From positions 10,746 through 74,745 of the forward strand of contig CACWMM010000004.1 of assembly GCA_902761955.1 (NCBI GenBank): a stretch of DNA of 64,000 nt, written 5' to 3'. Under the pieces are notes generated by a model. That model did not search any database and was not told where the DNA came from. It saw only the letters and a list, made by a program, of their open reading frames with translations. Shown one piece after another: positions 61,504 to 64,000 of the stretch; position 1 is the first letter of the stretch, and the number at the start of each line of letters is the position of its first letter. Origin of the DNA: Parafannyhessea sp902761955 (GTDB taxonomy: Bacteria > Actinomycetota > Coriobacteriia > Coriobacteriales > Atopobiaceae). The position numbers were made by a program, and so were the translations under genes.

Positions 61504-62964
61504 ATGGGCCAGGTAGGAGGATTCCTCGAGCACGGCCGCAAGGAACACGGCCAGCGCCCGATTGCCGAGCGCGTGCACGACTACGAAGACCTTGCCGTGA
61601 CGCTGCCTGCAGAGGAGCAGCGCGTGCAGGCGGGGCGCTGCATGTACTGCGGCGTGGCGTTCTGTCAGACCGGCGTCGGCTTTGGCAAGGCACGCACGAG
61701 CGGCTGCCCGCTGCACAACCTCATCCCCGAGTGGAACGACCTGCTGTGGCGCGGCCTCTGGGACCAGGCGGCAGAGCGCATGGCGCTCACGAACCCGCTG
61801 CCGGAGTTCACGGGCAGGGTGTGCCCGGCGCTGTGCGAGGCGGCCTGCAACCTGGGCCTGCACGACGACCCCACGACCATCCGCGACGACGAGCGCGCCA
61901 TCAGTGACTGGCAGTGGGAGCACGGCGGACCGAAGCCGCTGGCGCCCGCGCCTGAGGGCGCGCCGCTCGTGACCGTGGTGGGCTCCGGCCCCGCAGGCCT
62001 TGCCTGCGCGTGGGAGCTTGCCCGCCGCGGCCTGCGCGTGCGCATAGTGGAGAAGAGCGACCGCGCCGGCGGCCTGCTCATGTACGGCATCCCGAACATG
62101 AAGCTCCCGAAGGAGGTCGTGGACCGCAGACTCGGCCTGATGCGCGAGAGCGGCATCGACGTGGAGTGCGGCGTGGACGCGTCCGACCCCGTCGTGGCTG
62201 AGCGCCTGGCGAAGGAGAGCGACGCCGTCGTTCTGGCGGCCGGCACGGGCAACGCCCGCACCCTGAGGGTGCCTGGTGCCGACCTCGACGGCGTGACGCT
62301 TGCGGTGCCGTACCTGACGGCGCAGACGAAGGCGGTGCTGAGCGGCGGCAAGAGCGCCATCAGTGCCGAGGGCAAGGACGTCGTGGTCATCGGCGGCGGC
62401 GACACCGGCACCGACTGCGTCGCGACGGCGCTGCGACAGGGCGCGCGCAGCATCATGCAGCTTGAGTTCCTGCCCGAGCCGCCGGAGAAGGCACTACCCA
62501 CGAACCAGTGGCCGGAGTGGCCGATGGTCAAGAAGACCGACTACGGCCAGCAGGAGGCCATCGAGGAGTTCGACGCTGACCGCAGACTCTGGGCCACGGA
62601 CACGCTCGAGGTCATGGGCGAGGGCTCGGTCGAGGGGCTGAAGATCGTCTCGCTCGACTGGTCGAACGGCAAGCCGGAGCGCAAGGAGGACAGCGTGCGC
62701 ACGCTGCCGGCGCAACTGGTGATCTTGGCCATGGGCTTCGTGGGACCGGAGGCGAAGCTCGTCGAGGCGTTCGGCGGCGGCCTCGCAAAGCAGGGGAGGC
62801 CGCTTCCCGTCATCGAGGGCGAGGGGCACGAGCTTTCCGGTGCCGCTGGCAAGGCTCGCGTGTACTGTGCGGGCGACACACGCAACGGCTCGACCATCGT
62901 GGTGAATGCCATCTCGGACGGCCTTGCCTGTGCGGCGGAGGTTGCGTCCGACCTGCTGGGATAG
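61504..62964 (+). CDS. gltD: Glutamate synthase, small subunit
   Basis: A 486-residue NAD(P)H- and FAD-binding subunit that supplies electrons to GltB. N-terminal cysteines for two 4Fe-4S clusters are seen in CMYCGVAFCQTG, SGCPLHNLIPEW and CPALCEAACNLG. FAD- and NAD(P)H-binding motifs are VTVVGSGPAGLACAWELARRG and VVVIGGGDTGTDCVATALRQG, and YCAGDTRNGSTIVVNAISDG is the late FAD motif. GAGGGAGGG overlaps the end of gltB. A strong hairpin 60 bases after the stop ends the unit. Confidence 0.96.
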   Translation: MGQVGGFLEHGRKEHGQRPIAERVHDYEDLAVTLPAEEQRVQAGRCMYCGVAFCQTGVGFGKARTSGCPLHNLIPEWNDLLWRGLWDQAAERMALTNPLPEFTGRVCPALCEAACNLGLHDDPTTIRDDERAISDWQWEHGGPKPLAPAPEGAPLVTVVGSGPAGLACAWELARRGLRVRIVEKSDRAGGLLMYGIPNMKLPKEVVDRRLGLMRESGIDVECGVDASDPVVAERLAKESDAVVLAAGTGNARTLRVPGADLDGVTLAVPYLTAQTKAVLSGGKSAISAEGKDVVVIGGGDTGTDCVATALRQGARSIMQLEFLPEPPEKALPTNQWPEWPMVKKTDYGQQEAIEEFDADRRLWATDTLEVMGEGSVEGLKIVSLDWSNGKPERKEDSVRTLPAQLVILAMGFVGPEAKLVEAFGGGLAKQGRPLPVIEGEGHELSGAAGKARVYCAGDTRNGSTIVVNAISDGLACAAEVASDLLG

Positions 62965-63025
62965 GACGAGCCGGGAGGTCGTCGGGCCGCCGCCGTGCGA
63001 GCTCTTACATAGGGGAGAAACGTGG

Positions 63026-63051
63026 CCCCGGACATGGAAGCATGTCCGGGG
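63026..63051 (+). terminator. Terminator of gltBD
   Basis: CCCCGGACATG pairs perfectly with CATGTCCGGGG (11 bp) around GAAG. Its right arm contains ATG 63042, arguing that this ATG is not the start of the next gene. Confidence 0.85.
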
Positions 63052-63098
63052 TCGTCTCATGTCGGGCGATGGCGGCGGCGAGGAGGGACGCCGAGAGA

Positions 63099-63641
63099 AT
63101 GGCGGACGTGGACATGGGCAAGGTCGGCGGAAAGTCGTACAGGAAGAACGTCGAGAAGGTGTTCGGGAAGGAAATAGCGCCGCTCGTCCACGATGACATG
63201 AGGCGCATGCTCGGGCACAGGAGCGGCACGCTGTACGAGGACATATACGCATACGACCTCGACGCGGGCGTCAGGATTGGTAGCGAGACGAGCCAGCGCT
63301 CCACATTCTCGGCGAGCATCGGCAAGAAGCTGGCTGGAGCCATGATGGAATCGACAAGCGCGGGGCATCGCGTCGCGATCGTGCACAACCACCCGAACAG
63401 CGGCGCGCCGTCGGCTGCTGACATCAACAGCCTCCGCAAGAACGGGGCGTCCTTCGGCGTGATAGCGTGCCACGATGGCTCGATTCTCAGGTTCGAGCAG
63501 GTGGGGGAGCCAATAGGCGGGTATACTGCAATTACGAAAGAGAGCGTCGGCGCTCTCCAAGATGCGTATGGGGCCGACATCGACGGCCTAATAAAGGCCT
63601 ACGAGACAAGATTGGGTGTAAGAATTGAGCGTCTGGCATGA
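63099..63641 (+). CDS. JAB-domain protein, toxin-like fragment
   Basis: From ATG 63099 the protein has 180 residues. The segment RVAIVHNHPNSGAPSAADIN is a JAB/JAMM-type metal site (His-x-His, Ser, Asp) one residue shorter between His and Ser than in RadC. The upstream part (GKSYRKNVEKVFGKEIAPLV) is basic. The arrangement resembles the C-terminal toxin modules of polymorphic toxins, here without a delivery domain. The start is uncertain (63069 possible); a GAGGAGGGA lies about 12 bases before 63099. The next gene overlaps its end and may be its immunity gene. The enzymatic activity is unproven. Confidence 0.6.
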   Translation: MADVDMGKVGGKSYRKNVEKVFGKEIAPLVHDDMRRMLGHRSGTLYEDIYAYDLDAGVRIGSETSQRSTFSASIGKKLAGAMMESTSAGHRVAIVHNHPNSGAPSAADINSLRKNGASFGVIACHDGSILRFEQVGEPIGGYTAITKESVGALQDAYGADIDGLIKAYETRLGVRIERLA

Positions 63642-63861
63642 CATAAAGAGCGCCGTTAATTACACGGATGACGACGGGTACCAAACGATGCTCCAGGACG
63701 CCATGCAAACGCTTTCCGCCTCGGAAAAGGATTTGTTTCGCAAAGAGTCGAGCTATGTCCTTCTCCTGCATGACGGCGTCCCGTATGGCGCTATCCCGAC
63801 AGACATCCTCGAGCAGAAGATCATGGAGCGCTTCGCCGAGGAGGAGGCCGCGCGCTCCTAG
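63625..63861 (+). CDS. Small acidic protein, possible immunity partner
   Basis: Seventy-eight residues from TTG 63625, overlapping the JAB gene by 17 bases. It is acidic (for example VNYTDDDGYQTML and RFAEEEAARS), has no membrane segment and matches no family I recognise. Size, charge and overlap with a toxin-like gene suggest an immunity protein, but this is guilt by association. A perfect hairpin follows. Confidence 0.5.
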   Translation: MSVWHDIKSAVNYTDDDGYQTMLQDAMQTLSASEKDLFRKESSYVLLLHDGVPYGAIPTDILEQKIMERFAEEEAARS

Positions 63862-63909
63862 CCAGTCCAAGAATACGTCCACGCTTCAGGCCCCCGCCAT
63901 CATGAACTG

Positions 63910-63941
63910 CCTCCCATTTCTTGGACACAAGAAATGGGAGG
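63910..63941 (+). terminator. Terminator after the JAB/immunity genes
   Basis: CCTCCCATTTCTTG and CAAGAAATGGGAGG are perfect 14-bp arms around GACA, followed by TTCGTCTTT. It is AT-richer than most stems in the window. It could also be part of an insertion-sequence end. Confidence 0.7.
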
Positions 63942-63950
63942 TTCGTCTTT

Positions 63951-64000
63951 ATGTCTGATGACTTGCGCCTGAAGCACGATGCCGGCACCAGAAGGGAGGC
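63951..64000 (+). CDS. Start of a further gene, possibly a transposase (cut by window)
   Basis: ATG 63951 opens a frame reading MSDDLRLKHDAGTRREA to the window edge. Only 16-17 codons are visible. An inverted pair CTTCAGGC (about 63886) / GCCTGAAG (about 63967) and the AT-richer hairpin suggest a mobile element boundary, but the family cannot be named. Confidence 0.3.
   Translation, partial: MSDDLRLKHDAGTRRE

Noticed and set aside
57523..61923. A very long open frame (more than 1400 codons) antisense to gltB
   Set aside because: High GC makes stop codons rare in the antisense frame. The translation is His/Arg/Val-rich with no domains, and gltB on the other strand is complete with all its motifs.

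Overview
The window is about 65% GC, codes densely on both strands, and uses purine-rich ribosome binding sites with frequent GTG and some TTG starts. Intrinsic terminators are GC-rich. An SOS box of the Gram-positive/actinobacterial type (CGAAC-N4-GTTCG) is present. Gene content (DUF1275, DUF2798 and DUF4143 proteins, a dimethylargininase beside an amino-acid antiporter, an enoate-reductase-like flavoenzyme, class Ia ribonucleotide reductase, many small transporters each with a divergent regulator) fits an anaerobic or microaerophilic Actinobacterium, most likely class Coriobacteriia (Olsenella/Atopobium-like). That placement is inference; the window has no rRNA gene.

Layout. 1-9.5 kb: end of a vWA protein, a small membrane protein, an iron alcohol dehydrogenase, DUF1275, TatA, MarR, DegV, a GT2/GT39 glycosyltransferase pair and a PrsW-like protease. 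9.5-16 kb: a DUF4143 ATPase with an exact 23-bp repeat array, tRNA-Val, a putative leader peptide plus terminator ahead of a DUF2798 gene, a RelBE-type toxin-antitoxin pair, and a GntR regulator divergent from a dimethylargininase/antiporter unit. 16-24 kb: a class II UvrA with a LexA box, a pRiA4b-ORF3-like protein, a dipeptidase, NADH oxidase, Dps and remnants of Rpn/PD-(D/E)XK genes. 24-36 kb: an enoate-reductase-like enzyme, a PPDK-N-domain protein, an MFS exporter, a second DUF4143 ATPase with a 32-bp repeat array, and nrdAB. 36-49 kb: 3-hydroxyacyl-CoA dehydrogenase, MFS, HxlR/thioredoxin, LysR/YeiH, a broken XRE regulator, an ECF sigma/anti-sigma pair, a frameshifted pentapeptide protein, a glycogen synthase with a long Lys/Ala/Pro-rich N-terminus, HAD and uracil-DNA-glycosylase-like genes. 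49-64 kb: DUF389, LysR/EamA, a palindromic repeat array ahead of a DUF262-DUF1524-RAMA protein, purF, gltBD, a JAB-domain toxin-like gene with a possible immunity partner, and the start of a further gene.

Metabolic links: purF and gltBD handle amide nitrogen. Thioredoxin can reduce the ribonucleotide reductase. The dimethylargininase and basic-amino-acid antiporter probably form one catabolic unit under the GntR regulator, whose candidate operators overlap both divergent -10 boxes. NADH oxidase and Dps suggest coping with oxygen.

The most unusual non-coding features are three tandem arrays next to accessory nucleotide-dependent genes (10779-10916, 30620-30715, 52400-52705); a dispersed 9-mer, GGCGAGAAG, present about two dozen times and enriched at gene ends and terminators; and a shared palindrome (TGCTA-N9-TAGCA) ahead of both the NADH oxidase and the ribonucleotide reductase.
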